This document shows positions 1 through 8,419 of a stretch of 64,000 nucleotides of DNA, one piece after another. Both the position numbers and the translations under genes were made by a program. Every line of letters starts with the position of its first letter. Position 1 is the first letter of the stretch. Source of the stretch: Chryseobacterium arthrosphaerae (GTDB lineage: Bacteria; Bacteroidota; Bacteroidia; Flavobacteriales; Weeksellaceae); NCBI RefSeq assembly GCF_001684965.1, contig NZ_MAYG01000001.1, positions 2,542,001 through 2,606,000 of the forward strand. Direction: 5' to 3'. The notes below the pieces were generated by a model that saw only the letters and a program-made list of their open reading frames with translations, searched no databases and was not told where the DNA came from.

Positions 1-1898
1 TACCACAAGGTCCACTGGAACACAAGTGGGAAAATTATAAAAAGAAAGCAAAACTCGTGAATCCTGCCAACCGTAAAAAACTGGATGTAATTGTTGTAGG
101 AACAGGTCTTGCAGGAAGTTCTATTGCAGCTTCACTGGGTGAAATGGGATACAATGTGAAAGCATTCTGTTTCCAGGACAGCCCGAGGAGAGCCCACTCC
201 GTAGCAGCACAGGGAGGTGTAAATGCGGCTAAAAATTATAAAAACGATGGCGACAGTGTCTACAGAATGTTTGTAGATACCCTGAAAGGCGGTGACTTCA
301 GAGCCCGTGAAGCCAATGTATACCGTATGGCGGAATGTTCTTTAAACCTCATCGATCAGGCCGTTGCGCAGGGAGTTCCTTTCGGGCGGGAATATGGTGG
401 TTACCTCAATAACCGTTCATTCGGAGGCGTTCAGGTAAGCCGGACATTCTATGCAAGAGGACAAACCGGACAGCAGCTGCTTCTGGGTGCTTACCAGGGT
501 TTGATGCGCCAGGTAGGAAAAGGTTCCGTACAGCTGTTTTCAAGACATGAAATGCTTGACCTTGTCACTGTAGACGGTAAAGCCAGAGGAATTATCGTAA
601 GGAATTTAGACACAGGAGAAATTGAAAGGCACGCTGCCCATGCAGTAGTACTGGCAACGGGAGGTTACGGAAAGATCTATTATCTTTCAACCTTAGCGAT
701 GGGTTGTAATGGTTCTGCCATCTGGAGAGCACACAAAAAAGGAGCTTTAATGGCCTCTCCAAGCTGGATCCAGGTGCATCCCACTTCCCTTCCGCAATCC
801 GGAGATTATCAGTCTAAGCTCACTCTGATGTCTGAATCATTGCGTAATGACGGAAGAATCTGGGTCCCTTTACAACCGGATGAAAAGAGAAAACCCAATG
901 ATATTCCTGAAAATGAAAGGGATTATTACCTGGAAAGAAGATATCCTGCTTTTGGAAACCTGGCCCCAAGAGATATTTCATCCCGTGCTGCCAAAGAAAG
1001 AATCGATGCAGGCTTCGGAATCGGTCCGTTGAAAAATGCGGTATATCTTGATTTTTCTAAAGCGATAAAAGAACAGGGAAAAGACAGGATCAAAGAGAAA
1101 TATGGAAATTTATTCGATATGTATCTTAAAATTACAGGATATGATGCCTATCAGGAACCCATGATGATCTCTCCTTCAGCCCACTTCTCAATGGGTGGCC
1201 TTTGGGTAGATTATGAGCTGATGACTACCGTTCCGGGACTGTTTGCGCTGGGTGAAGCCAATTTTGCAGATCACGGGGCCAACAGGCTGGGAGCCAACTC
1301 ACTTTTGCAGGCTTCTGTGGATGGATATTTCATCGCCCCTTATACGATTGCGAATTATTTGGCAGACGAAATTCATACCGGGAAAATTACATCCGATACT
1401 CCTGAGTTTGAGCAGGCTGAAAATGCCGTTAAAAACCAGATTCAAGGTTTAATAAATATCAAAGGAACCAAAACCGTCGATTATTTCCATAAGACATTGG
1501 GAAAACTGCTTTACGATTATTGCGGGCTGGCCAGAAATAAAGATGGATTACAATACGCCATCCGGGAAATCAGAAAACTGAAACAGGAATTCTATAAAGA
1601 CGTAAGGGTATCAGGCCAGGGAGATCAAATGAATGCTGAGCTGGAAAAAGCAGGCCGTGTTGCCGATTATTTTGAAATCGGGGAACTGATGTGCTATGAT
1701 GCTTTAACCCGTAATGAATCGTGCGGAGCGCACTTCCGGGAAGAATTCCAGACTCCTGACGGAGAAGCCATGAGAAATGATGCAGAATATCAGTTTATTT
1801 CTGCCTGGGCATGGACCGGTGAAAATAATGAGCCTGAACTGATCAGAGAACCTTTAATCTTTGAAGAAATTCAGCCAACGGTAAGAAGTTACAAATAA
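1..1898 (+). CDS. sdhA: succinate dehydrogenase/fumarate reductase flavoprotein subunit (5' partial)
   Basis: FAD-binding subunit that oxidises succinate to fumarate and passes electrons to SdhB at the membrane. The open frame runs without a stop from base 3 to the TAA at 1896-1898 (631 visible residues). The bases before the GTG at 57 encode [12 protein letters not shown], which fits the conserved N-terminal region of Bacteroidota SdhA. The true start is therefore upstream of the window and GTG 57 is internal. Visible marks are the dinucleotide motif GTGLAG, the covalent FAD histidine in [11 protein letters not shown] (codon 195-197), the substrate histidine region [15 protein letters not shown], the HFSMGG motif and GANRLGANS. 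sdhB follows 13 bases downstream. A cytochrome b subunit would be expected upstream but lies outside the window. Confidence 0.95.
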   Translation, partial: PQGPLEHKWENYKKKAKLVNPANRKKLDVIVVGTGLAGSSIAASLGEMGYNVKAFCFQDSPRRAHSVAAQGGVNAAKNYKNDGDSVYRMFVDTLKGGDFRAREANVYRMAECSLNLIDQAVAQGVPFGREYGGYLNNRSFGGVQVSRTFYARGQTGQQLLLGAYQGLMRQVGKGSVQLFSRHEMLDLVTVDGKARGIIVRNLDTGEIERHAAHAVVLATGGYGKIYYLSTLAMGCNGSAIWRAHKKGALMASPSWIQVHPTSLPQSGDYQSKLTLMSESLRNDGRIWVPLQPDEKRKPNDIPENERDYYLERRYPAFGNLAPRDISSRAAKERIDAGFGIGPLKNAVYLDFSKAIKEQGKDRIKEKYGNLFDMYLKITGYDAYQEPMMISPSAHFSMGGLWVDYELMTTVPGLFALGEANFADHGANRLGANSLLQASVDGYFIAPYTIANYLADEIHTGKITSDTPEFEQAENAVKNQIQGLINIKGTKTVDYFHKTLGKLLYDYCGLARNKDGLQYAIREIRKLKQEFYKDVRVSGQGDQMNAELEKAGRVADYFEIGELMCYDALTRNESCGAHFREEFQTPDGEAMRNDAEYQFISAWAWTGENNEPELIREPLIFEEIQPTVRSYK

Positions 1899-1911
1899 AA
1901 AAACAGAAATT

Positions 1912-2661
1912 ATGAATTTACATCTTAAGATATGGAGACAGAAAGACAGAAAAAGTGAAGGAAAACTGGTCAGCTACGACCTTACAGACCTGAATCCTCA
2001 TATGTCTTTCCTGGAAATGCTGGATAGTCTGAATGAAAAACTGATCACCGAAGGCGATGAACCCGTAGAATTTGATCATGACTGCCGTGAAGGAATCTGT
2101 GGACAATGCGGAATGATGATCAACGGCATTGCTCATGGCCCTTTAAAGAATACAACCACCTGTCAGTTGCACCTAAGGTCTTTTAAAGATGGTGAAACGA
2201 TTCTGATAGAACCTTTCCGGGCAGAAGCATTCCCGGTAAAAAAAGACCTTAAAGTAGACAGATCTGCCTTCGACAGAATCATCTCTTCGGGAGGTTTCGT
2301 TTCTGTGAATACCGGGCAGGCACCTGATGCTACAGCTATCCCTGTTACCCATCAAACGGCTGAAGAAGCTTTCGATTCTGCAGCATGTATCGGATGCGGG
2401 GCCTGTGTGGCTACCTGTAAAAACGGAAGTGCAGCCTTATTTACTTCTGCAAAGATCACGCATATGGCACTCCTGCCACAAGGGAAGGAGGAAAGAAGCA
2501 AACGTGTGCTGGATATGGTTGCCCAGATGGATAGCGAACTTTTCGGTCACTGCTCCAATACGGAAGCCTGCGAAGTGGAATGCCCACAGGGTATTTCTGT
2601 TCTGAATATTGCGCGGATGAATTATGAATACAACAGAGCGTTGTTTTTCAAAAAGAAATAA
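1912..2661 (+). CDS. sdhB: succinate dehydrogenase/fumarate reductase iron-sulfur subunit
   Basis: Electron-transfer subunit linking the SdhA flavin to quinone at the membrane anchor. 249 residues, normal length. The [2Fe-2S] ligands are Cys58, Cys63, Cys66 and Cys84 (DCREGICGQC and TTTC). The C-terminal ferredoxin domain carries CIGCGACVATC and CSNTEACEVECP, which would ligate the [4Fe-4S] and [3Fe-4S] clusters. It follows sdhA by 13 bases and is clearly in the same transcript; a strong hairpin terminator lies about 85 bases past the stop. Confidence 0.96.
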   Translation: MNLHLKIWRQKDRKSEGKLVSYDLTDLNPHMSFLEMLDSLNEKLITEGDEPVEFDHDCREGICGQCGMMINGIAHGPLKNTTTCQLHLRSFKDGETILIEPFRAEAFPVKKDLKVDRSAFDRIISSGGFVSVNTGQAPDATAIPVTHQTAEEAFDSAACIGCGACVATCKNGSAALFTSAKITHMALLPQGKEERSKRVLDMVAQMDSELFGHCSNTEACEVECPQGISVLNIARMNYEYNRALFFKKK

Positions 2662-2747
2662 TTCAGCATAAAGGCTTTTAATCTTTTAAAAATCAACTTC
2701 ATAGATTTCTATACAGTCTTTATAAAGTTGAAATTAATCCAATATAT

Positions 2748-2786
2748 AAAAAGACAAATTTACCCATAAGTGAATTTGTCTTTTTT
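2748..2786. terminator. bidirectional rho-independent terminator
   Basis: Perfect 13-bp arms (2748-2760 and 2773-2785) of the form AAAAAGACAAATT / AATTTGTCTTTTT around a 12-base loop. T-runs occur on both strands, so it serves sdhAB (+) and the convergent cyclase gene (-). Confidence 0.85.
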
Positions 2787-2810
2787 GCTTTTTCAACCTT
2801 CCGTTCTTGT

Positions 2811-3584
2811 TTACCCGTTCATGATGGCCACAACCCTTGCCGGAGCTGCGGAGCCGCCCACAATTTTCAGGGGAAATACACAGATTTTGAATCCTGAAGG
2901 CGGTAATGCACCGAGATTGGTCAGTTGCTCGATGTGTAAATATTCTTTTTCAATTCCTATACGGTGGCCTTCCCAGAAATATTCGGGATCGTTGAGCTCT
3001 CTGGCTTTTTTGGCCATATATTTCAAAGGAAGATCCCAACCCCATTGATCAATTCCCATTACTTTTACGCCCTGATCGATGAGCCATTCTGTAGCTTCTT
3101 TACTCATTCCTGTTCCTTTTTCTACAAAATCTGAAGTTCCCATCAGTTTGTCGCGATCGGTTCTGATCAGTACAATATTTCCTTCCTGTATGGTGATTCC
3201 GTTTTTATCCAGATCTTTCTTCAGATCATCTATAGTGATGGCAACAAAGTCTTCCTTATGGGTACAGTCGATCACAATACCATCTCCATAGCACCACTCC
3301 AGCGGAATCTGGTCTATCGTTTTGGCAGGTTCTCCCTCTACTACCGGCCCGTAATGCCATGGAGCATCAATGTGAGTGGTAGCATGAAGGCCCATATTTT
3401 TAATTGTGTCATCTGCCCAGCCTGTCCAGTTTTTGGGAAAAAGTCTGAAGGGAAGGTTCAGGGCAAGCCGGATCAGCCAATGTGATTTTCTGTGAGGTTT
3501 ATGTTTGATCTTTACTCTCATGAACCAGGGGTCTCCTGCATTGTACTGAATGGGTTTTGTAAGATCGACAATTGTTGTTTTCAT
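2811..3584 (-). CDS. cyclase family protein (putative metal-dependent hydrolase, kynurenine formamidase-like fold)
   Basis: Member of the PF04199 cyclase/kynurenine formamidase superfamily. The diagnostic metal-binding signature HxxTHxDxPxH is present as HATTHIDAPWH, with His67, His71, Asp73 and His77. A second conserved region GIDQWGWDLP follows. 257 residues, no signal peptide, so probably cytoplasmic. Family members hydrolyse amide or lactone bonds, including N-formylkynurenine, but no kynurenine-pathway genes lie nearby, so the substrate is not known. Transcribed alone; the start lies 18 bases downstream of a TATCTTTG -7 box. Confidence 0.85.
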   Translation of the reverse strand: MKTTIVDLTKPIQYNAGDPWFMRVKIKHKPHRKSHWLIRLALNLPFRLFPKNWTGWADDTIKNMGLHATTHIDAPWHYGPVVEGEPAKTIDQIPLEWCYGDGIVIDCTHKEDFVAITIDDLKKDLDKNGITIQEGNIVLIRTDRDKLMGTSDFVEKGTGMSKEATEWLIDQGVKVMGIDQWGWDLPLKYMAKKARELNDPEYFWEGHRIGIEKEYLHIEQLTNLGALPPSGFKICVFPLKIVGGSAAPARVVAIMNG

Positions 3585-3602
3585 ATGATTCAGCTAAGAA
3601 AA

Positions 3603-3610
3603 CAAAGATA
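3603..3610 (-). promoter_or_regulatory. -7 promoter element of the cyclase gene
   Basis: Minus-strand TATCTTTG matches the Bacteroidota -7 consensus TAnnTTTG and gives a short leader of about 13 bases before the ATG at 3584. No convincing -33 TTTG was seen. Confidence 0.5.
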
Positions 3611-3710
3611 GTGAATAAGGCAAAAATACGAACAGATGTAAGCTTCTTTATCTGGGATTGGAGTCATCAGATTTTTAATAAAATAAAATTTCAGTTTCTT
3701 ATTGCCCACT

Positions 3711-4556
3711 TTATTCTAACTCTATCGGGTTTTCATATTTTCTATTTTCTTCTCTTTCTTTTTGTCTTTGCCTTATCATTTCCTGACCTTTTATAATAGT
3801 GGTTTCAGAACTTTGAAGGATACCAATTAAATTTGCATTAGCATCTTTTAACGCTTTTTCAAATTTCGCTTGAGTTGTTTCAATAGCTTTATTATATCGG
3901 TTTTCGTTTATCTTAATTAATTTACCTTTTAATTTAGATGCATTTATAGAGTTTACAAGCTCAAAATCATACTCTTCTTTATCATCCGTTATTTTAACAA
4001 TCAATCCAGGCAACCCGCTAAATTTATATGGCCCATAGGGTAAAGGAATTTCGGGAGAATACCAGGCGATCCAATTTCGTCCCTTAAAGGTAACTTCTGC
4101 TTTTTTACAATTAATTGTGTTTATTATTTTTGTGTCGCTACTCAGTTTCCAATCTTTAATGATCGGTTCTTTATAGGTGAGTATGGACATTCCAACTAAG
4201 TTAAAATACTGTATATTTTCATTTGATTGTATTATGGTAAAGGAAAATTTTGTTTTTGGGATGGATACTCCTTTCGAGCTTAACAGTTTTGCTCCATTTT
4301 CCAAAGTTTTTATTGGAAGTGCTTGGAATACGGAATCTCTTTTCAGTGATTGAATACTCACAAAAAAAGCACGTTGATCGCCTATCTGTAATGAAAAAAA
4401 TTCTTCATGTGTATAATCAGGAGTTAATGTATTTAATTTAGCTTTTAATAAATAGGTAAACTCCCCCCTCAGAGTATCTTTTTTATGTAATTGAGAAAAA
4501 AATAAAACACTAAAAAATAAGGTTAATAATTGAAGTAGTTTTTTATTGTAAAACAT
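3711..4556 (-). CDS. GLPGLI family protein
   Basis: Exported protein of the Bacteroidota GLPGLI family (TIGR01200), function unknown. The family signature GLPGLI is at residues 181-186 inside YKFSGLPGLIVKI. The N-terminus reads MFYNKKLLQLLTLFFSVLFF, a good signal peptide. I start it at the ATG at 4556 because an in-frame start at 4589 would only prefix the signal with 11 residues, and that stretch overlaps a terminator hairpin. 281 residues; the C-terminal tail is highly charged (RQRQKEREENRK). It sits 86 bases downstream of a double-glycine-leader peptide gene on the same strand, and a hairpin terminator separates the two. Confidence 0.88.
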   Translation of the reverse strand: MFYNKKLLQLLTLFFSVLFFSQLHKKDTLRGEFTYLLKAKLNTLTPDYTHEEFFSLQIGDQRAFFVSIQSLKRDSVFQALPIKTLENGAKLLSSKGVSIPKTKFSFTIIQSNENIQYFNLVGMSILTYKEPIIKDWKLSSDTKIINTINCKKAEVTFKGRNWIAWYSPEIPLPYGPYKFSGLPGLIVKITDDKEEYDFELVNSINASKLKGKLIKINENRYNKAIETTQAKFEKALKDANANLIGILQSSETTIIKGQEMIRQRQKEREENRKYENPIELE

Positions 4557-4572
4557 AGAATTATTTTTGAAT

Positions 4573-4618
4573 GCAAAAAAAAGAAACACTTATAACCCAA
4601 TAATAAAAGTTATAAGTG
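4573..4618 (-). terminator. intra-operon terminator/attenuator between the leader peptide and GLPGLI genes
   Basis: Perfect 10-bp arms CACTTATAAC / GTTATAAGTG (4587-4596 and 4609-4618) with a 12-base loop. On the minus strand the stem is followed by TTTCTTTTTTTT. It would end most transcripts of the peptide gene and let a fraction read into the GLPGLI gene. Confidence 0.75.
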
Positions 4619-4642
4619 CAAATAATTAATATGAAACAAATA

Positions 4643-4813
4643 TTAATTACAATAATTTGCTTCAAGATTAGCAAGCCACTGATTAGCTTGTTGAGGAGTC
4701 CAATCTTGGGTTGTAGTAGCAGTCTGACCACAAAATTCTGCAATCCAAACTTGTTTAGTTCCTCCTTTTACAGTTTTAAGGTCTTCACGAGTCATTTTTT
4801 TAATTTTTTTCAT
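4643..4813 (-). CDS. double-glycine-leader peptide (bacteriocin-like/RiPP precursor candidate)
   Basis: 56-residue ORF beginning MKKIKKMTREDLKTVKGG. Counted back from the GG, the hydrophobic positions -12 (Met), -7 (Leu) and -4 (Val) and the acidic -9/-8 pair match leaders cleaved after Gly-Gly by C39-peptidase ABC exporters. The predicted 38-residue core has two cysteines (residues 28 and 55), three Trp and a TTTQDW stretch. Chryseobacterium genomes carry many such short peptides, annotated only as bacteriocin-like. A TATATTTG -7 box lies 25 bases upstream of the ATG, and a terminator follows the stop. No exporter, peptidase or modifying enzyme is encoded nearby, so maturation would have to occur in trans. 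Whether it is antimicrobial, a signal or something else cannot be read from the sequence. Confidence 0.82.
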   Translation of the reverse strand: MKKIKKMTREDLKTVKGGTKQVWIAEFCGQTATTTQDWTPQQANQWLANLEANYCN

Positions 4814-4837
4814 ACAATATGTTTTTTAATTAAGTCT

Positions 4838-4845
4838 CAAATATA
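4838..4845 (-). promoter_or_regulatory. -7 element of the double-glycine peptide gene
   Basis: Minus-strand TATATTTG is an exact TAnnTTTG match and places the start site about 18 bases before the ATG at 4813. No -33 element is obvious. Confidence 0.55.
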
Positions 4846-5108
4846 TACAACTAATTCATATCCATACGATGTTTTTTATTATGTTAAGCAGTTGTTTATC
4901 TGGAAAAACATACTTTTTACTTGAAAATTTTTCGTGTAAAACTGAACTGATTTGATGATATTACTTAAACAAAAAAGCAGTTGTTAAAAAAATGCTTTTG
5001 ATTATTTTTGTATAGGTTAAATAATGAATCCCGAACAGAAATTTTCATAGCTAAAGTTAAGTTGAGCGTGTGTATGGTTTTTGAACTTTCAGCTTCAGCC
5101 TTGTAACC

Positions 5109-6071
5109 TTAAAAGCCTCTGGGGATCATAATCTTCTTCGGGTCATTCTGATCATACATGATTTCTACGGTTCCCTTTTTTGGAACGGATGACAGGTTCA
5201 GACGGCTGACAATTTTCTTATATACAGCAATATGTTCGGTTCCTCTGAAATCTTTAAAACTTAACTGAAACATGATTTGAGGCTGATCATTCACTGTGAG
5301 GCCTGTTTCACTTACACTGATGATCTGGGCTTCAGCATTTCTCCCTGAAAAAAGAATGCGTTCTTCTTTTGTATTTTTAAAAAACCTGCCGAAAATCAAC
5401 TGAAAAACCAATACGTAGATAATCGTCATGACTCCACTGAAAATAATCGGATGCATGAATGTCAGAAACCTCCAGCCAAAATCAAAGGATTCCCTCATAT
5501 AAAAATAGCAGTATAAGCCAATGACATACCCTATCAGCAATCCGGTAAAAATAATTCTCAGCATCATCCCTGATGTGTTCAATCCTACTTTCTGATCACT
5601 TAAAATAAAGTAAGGTTCCTTTGATACCTGAGGATTCAGCAATATTTTGACCTTGTTTCCGACGTCAAATCTTTTTTCCTGTGGCCTGGAATCATGAAAC
5701 ATCATTTTATGTTCTATCACCGTATTGCTGAGATTGGGGAATGAAAGCATAACCTGAATGAGATTCATATTCTTTTCAGGAAAATACTTGAGCAGTTTAT
5801 AATCAATAATTTCGGCTTCTCTTGGAATTCCGTTCCGAAGAATAGATTTTATCGTATTTTTCTCTTTAAAAGTGGTAATGAAAAGCTTATTGATAAAGAA
5901 AATGATTATGTATCCCCATATCAATAAAGAAAAACCGAGATATCCATAGCTCACCGCTAATGAATTTCTCGGTTCTGTTGCCAGCTCCTCAGTCAGCATA
6001 TATAATAAAATAGGAAAAGGAGCGCAGAAAAAAATGAAAAAAGCTCCCCAGAAAATAATCAGAAATTTCAT
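5109..6071 (-). CDS. four-span membrane protein with internally duplicated [2 TM + beta domain] layout
   Basis: Unknown protein of 320 residues. Hydrophobic segments lie at roughly residues 3-27, 45-65, 170-190 and 203-230. Each pair of spans is followed by a soluble module of about 75 residues. The modules look alike: the first reads NGIPREAEIIDY...VMLSFPN...VGNKVKILLNP, the second SGRNAEAQIISV...FQLSFKD...KKGTVEIMYDQ. The layout resembles proteins with DUF3592-type domains, which are membrane associated and uncharacterised. No neighbour suggests a role: the gene upstream encodes a nucleoid-associated protein with its own promoter. Confidence 0.75.
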   Translation of the reverse strand: MKFLIIFWGAFFIFFCAPFPILLYMLTEELATEPRNSLAVSYGYLGFSLLIWGYIIIFFINKLFITTFKEKNTIKSILRNGIPREAEIIDYKLLKYFPEKNMNLIQVMLSFPNLSNTVIEHKMMFHDSRPQEKRFDVGNKVKILLNPQVSKEPYFILSDQKVGLNTSGMMLRIIFTGLLIGYVIGLYCYFYMRESFDFGWRFLTFMHPIIFSGVMTIIYVLVFQLIFGRFFKNTKEERILFSGRNAEAQIISVSETGLTVNDQPQIMFQLSFKDFRGTEHIAVYKKIVSRLNLSSVPKKGTVEIMYDQNDPKKIMIPRGF

Positions 6072-6132
6072 AGCTGCTATTTTGTAATCAGCAATAAAGT
6101 TATGATATTATTATGGAACCGGAGATCTCTTT

Positions 6133-7146
6133 TTATACTTCTTTTTCGAAATAAAGCCGGTAGTATTTTCCTTTATCATCCTCACCCATTTCTATTTTCT
6201 GCCGGTCTCCGTGGATGTAGATATGGAAGTTTTTATCTAATTTAATAATACTTTTAAAGTGTCTCTGCGTCTTTTTTACTGCGGCTTCACTGATCGGGAA
6301 TTCCTCAGCAATATTCACCTGCATATCCTGTTCGTAATCTGTTTTAAAATTTACGAAACTTTCAATCACATGCTCATCTCCCAATACTTCATTCGCAAAT
6401 TCATCCAACTTAAACTCTTCTTTTTCTTTGAAGAAGTTAATCGATTTATTCAGGAAATCCGCCTGATCAGCTTTTGAAACCTCAAATTCCTGTGGAAGCT
6501 GCTTGGTAATATAATCTTTGTAAACCATCAAAGCTTCCTGCGTGTGGAAATATTCGTCATCACGCTGTTTTACTTTTAAGAAATCCTCGAACCAGTAATA
6601 CATATCCCCGTTTTTGTTGTTGTCAACAACGGAAAGTACATACCCTGTATCCTTATTATTATTGTAGATCAAAGCTGCCTTATCAATTTTAGACAAACCG
6701 ATTCCCTGATCTTTTTCAATATCAAATGTTTCTTCTGCAGGATTGATTTTCAGGAAAGATTCTCTCTTCTCTGTTTTAAAGATCCCGATCTTGTCTACTT
6801 TATCAGGACGGTCGCTCTCGTCTTCAAAAAGGACGATAAACAATTCTCCGCTCTGAACCCTTGGGTTCTCTGCCGCTTCGAAAAGGTGTTTTGCAATATT
6901 TTCAGACTCCCAAAGGAATTTGGATTTATCATCAAAAATTTCTGATACCGCACTGTAAACCGGATTATTTACCAGATAGGTATCACTGTAAAAATGGAAG
7001 GTTTCTTCCGATTTGAATGATCCTAAGAAGTAATCTTCCAGCAATTCTGCCATTCCTTCTTCCAGCTTCAATTCCTCTTGTGAAAGTGTCAGGGAATCTC
7101 CGTTGATCTTATTTCCTACTCTGTGTACTACTATTTTTGAAAACAT
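6133..7146 (-). CDS. nucleoid-associated protein, NdpA family
   Basis: Matches the 37-kDa nucleoid-associated protein family (PF04245; E. coli NdpA/YejK), which binds the chromosome. Conserved N-terminal text is MFSKIVVHRVGNKINGD. I use ATG 7146 (337 residues) because it begins exactly at this motif and because a TATCTTTG -7 box at 7167-7174 lies inside the longer alternative starting at 7191; that version could not be translated from this promoter. No signal peptide or membrane segment, acidic overall. Transcribed alone. Confidence 0.85.
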   Translation of the reverse strand: MFSKIVVHRVGNKINGDSLTLSQEELKLEEGMAELLEDYFLGSFKSEETFHFYSDTYLVNNPVYSAVSEIFDDKSKFLWESENIAKHLFEAAENPRVQSGELFIVLFEDESDRPDKVDKIGIFKTEKRESFLKINPAEETFDIEKDQGIGLSKIDKAALIYNNNKDTGYVLSVVDNNKNGDMYYWFEDFLKVKQRDDEYFHTQEALMVYKDYITKQLPQEFEVSKADQADFLNKSINFFKEKEEFKLDEFANEVLGDEHVIESFVNFKTDYEQDMQVNIAEEFPISEAAVKKTQRHFKSIIKLDKNFHIYIHGDRQKIEMGEDDKGKYYRLYFEKEV

Positions 7147-7166
7147 TTTTCTGAATATTTGGACTG

Positions 7167-7197
7167 CAAAGATATTCATTCTATCCTTCACATGAAA
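7167..7197 (-). promoter_or_regulatory. promoter of the nucleoid-associated protein gene
   Basis: Minus-strand TTTC, 19-base spacer, TATCTTTG (-7 at 7167-7174). The predicted transcript start is about 14 bases before ATG 7146, supporting the shorter protein. Confidence 0.55.
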
Positions 7198-7621
7198 CTG
7201 AAAAATAGGATTGATCTTATCCTGGGTTACAGTGGATTCTTAACCATAAAAGGCATAAAAGCTTTTATTTTAAACACTTCAATTCACTTCAGAAAATTGA
7301 AAATAATGCTTTAAAAAATACAATTAAGAAAATCAAAGATTTTCAAAAACTTCAGTGCCCTTCTTCTCCATAAAGCCTGTTACTTCAAATAACTTAAGTG
7401 TTATAATACTTTTGTTACTAAACAAATACGGCTAATCATGAAACTCTGAAGATAAAGAACTTCCGGTTTTTTCCAATTTGATAATAACCTTATCATTTTG
7501 ACATGCTTCTCTGTCTAAAAAATTCACATATAAAAACCACAACATAATCATTATCAATATTTTAAATAGAATTCAGTTTCAACGGAATACCATTGGCATC
7601 ATGATTTGAAAACATCAGAAA
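7198..7621. other. intergenic region with no gene
   Basis: Very AT-rich spacer between divergent genes. I see no open frame with coding character and no hairpin terminator. The only recognisable signal is TACTTTTG at 7407-7414 (+), a -7 box match that would give a leader of about 200 bases for the gene at 7622. This is too weak to call a promoter firmly. Confidence 0.4.
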
Positions 7622-7786
7622 ATGGACTTAAAAACATTAAACAGAATTGATACACTGAGAAGATTAAAAAGCAGAGGTCCCAAAACTCCGGCATGGCTGA
7701 AGCCTTACCATATGCTCTTCTTCGCTTTCCTGGTCGTTTTCATCTTTGGAGCATTCATGAAACTGCTGGAACAAAATCACAATTAA
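7622..7786 (+). CDS. small single-span membrane protein (module 1)
   Basis: 54-residue ORF starting MDLKTLNRIDTLRRLKSRG. A strongly basic N-terminal half is followed by PAWLKPYH and one hydrophobic span (about residues 31-46), then a short hydrophilic tail. By the positive-inside rule the basic part would be cytoplasmic. It ends 11 bases before the helical-protein gene at 7798, so the two are co-transcribed. A second small membrane ORF precedes the paralogue of that helical protein at 8237, giving the same arrangement twice. I do not recognise a family. Confidence 0.65.
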   Translation: MDLKTLNRIDTLRRLKSRGPKTPAWLKPYHMLFFAFLVVFIFGAFMKLLEQNHN

Positions 7787-7797
7787 AATATAATACT

Positions 7798-8154
7798 ATG
7801 AACTATTTACAAGCGGTAAAGGAAATCACTGAAGTGGTTCCCGGTTTTGAAAATGAAGTGAAAGATATCACCATCCAGAACTCATACAGCATCATCCGGA
7901 CATTCACAGAACGTATAAAAAATATGATCCGCCAGAATGACAGTAATCTGCTGTTCAGAAGCTTACAAAAAATGGACAAAATTTACACTGACGGAGACGC
8001 TGTCTTAAAAAATGCAATTGAGACCACTTTTATCTATTCTCTGGACAATTTTACAGCATTTTGCAGCGCAGAGTACAGAAAAATGATCTTTAGTCATATT
8101 TCTCCTGACCTTCAGAAGATCTATTCCAGACAAATTTACAGTCACGGGATATAA
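7798..8154 (+). CDS. small helical protein, paralogue of the 8420-8815 product
   Basis: 118 residues from the ATG at 7798; a longer frame from 7693 would overlap the membrane-peptide gene and is rejected. Predicted mainly helical, no signal peptide. It aligns with the product of 8420-8815: in the 27 residues beginning MDKIYTDG here and MDWIYRNG there, ten positions are identical without gaps (M, D, I, Y, G, I, E, F, S, F). Both end near IYxxQ. This resembles a family of short uncharacterised Flavobacteriia proteins (possibly DUF7674-like, from memory). It lies 11 bases downstream of a one-span membrane peptide. Confidence 0.75.
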   Translation: MNYLQAVKEITEVVPGFENEVKDITIQNSYSIIRTFTERIKNMIRQNDSNLLFRSLQKMDKIYTDGDAVLKNAIETTFIYSLDNFTAFCSAEYRKMIFSHISPDLQKIYSRQIYSHGI

Positions 8155-8236
8155 AGCTTTTGTTACATTTTTTATCCGTTTCATTACAAAGTGTTTAAAT
8201 TAAACAAAATTAAAAATAACTCACAATCAATAGATT

Positions 8237-8368
8237 ATGAAAAATAAAATCAGAAAAATTTCGGACTGGAAAACCTGGAAAACCACGACCAGCAGACACA
8301 ATACAGAGATATTGCTCACTCACATTGCGGTGATCATAGGAGTATTTATTTTTGCGGCCTGTATTTAA
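8237..8368 (+). CDS. small single-span membrane protein (module 2)
   Basis: 43-residue ORF starting MKNKIRKISDWKTWKTTT, with a basic N-terminal half and one hydrophobic C-terminal span (about residues 26-43, LLTHIAVIIGVFIFAACI). It has the same plan as the 54-residue product at 7622 and precedes the second helical paralogue by 51 bases. Sequence similarity between the two membrane peptides is not obvious, so the common design rests on position and topology. Confidence 0.55.
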   Translation: MKNKIRKISDWKTWKTTTSRHNTEILLTHIAVIIGVFIFAACI

Positions 8369-8419
8369 ATTTTGGTATACATTTCGCTGCAATACTAAGT
8401 GTTTGAAAAATTCTTAATT

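Noticed and set aside
7693..8154. 153-residue version of the helical protein starting at 7693
   Set aside because: Its first 35 codons lie inside the small membrane-peptide gene (7622-7786) in another frame, and the conserved part begins at ATG 7798.
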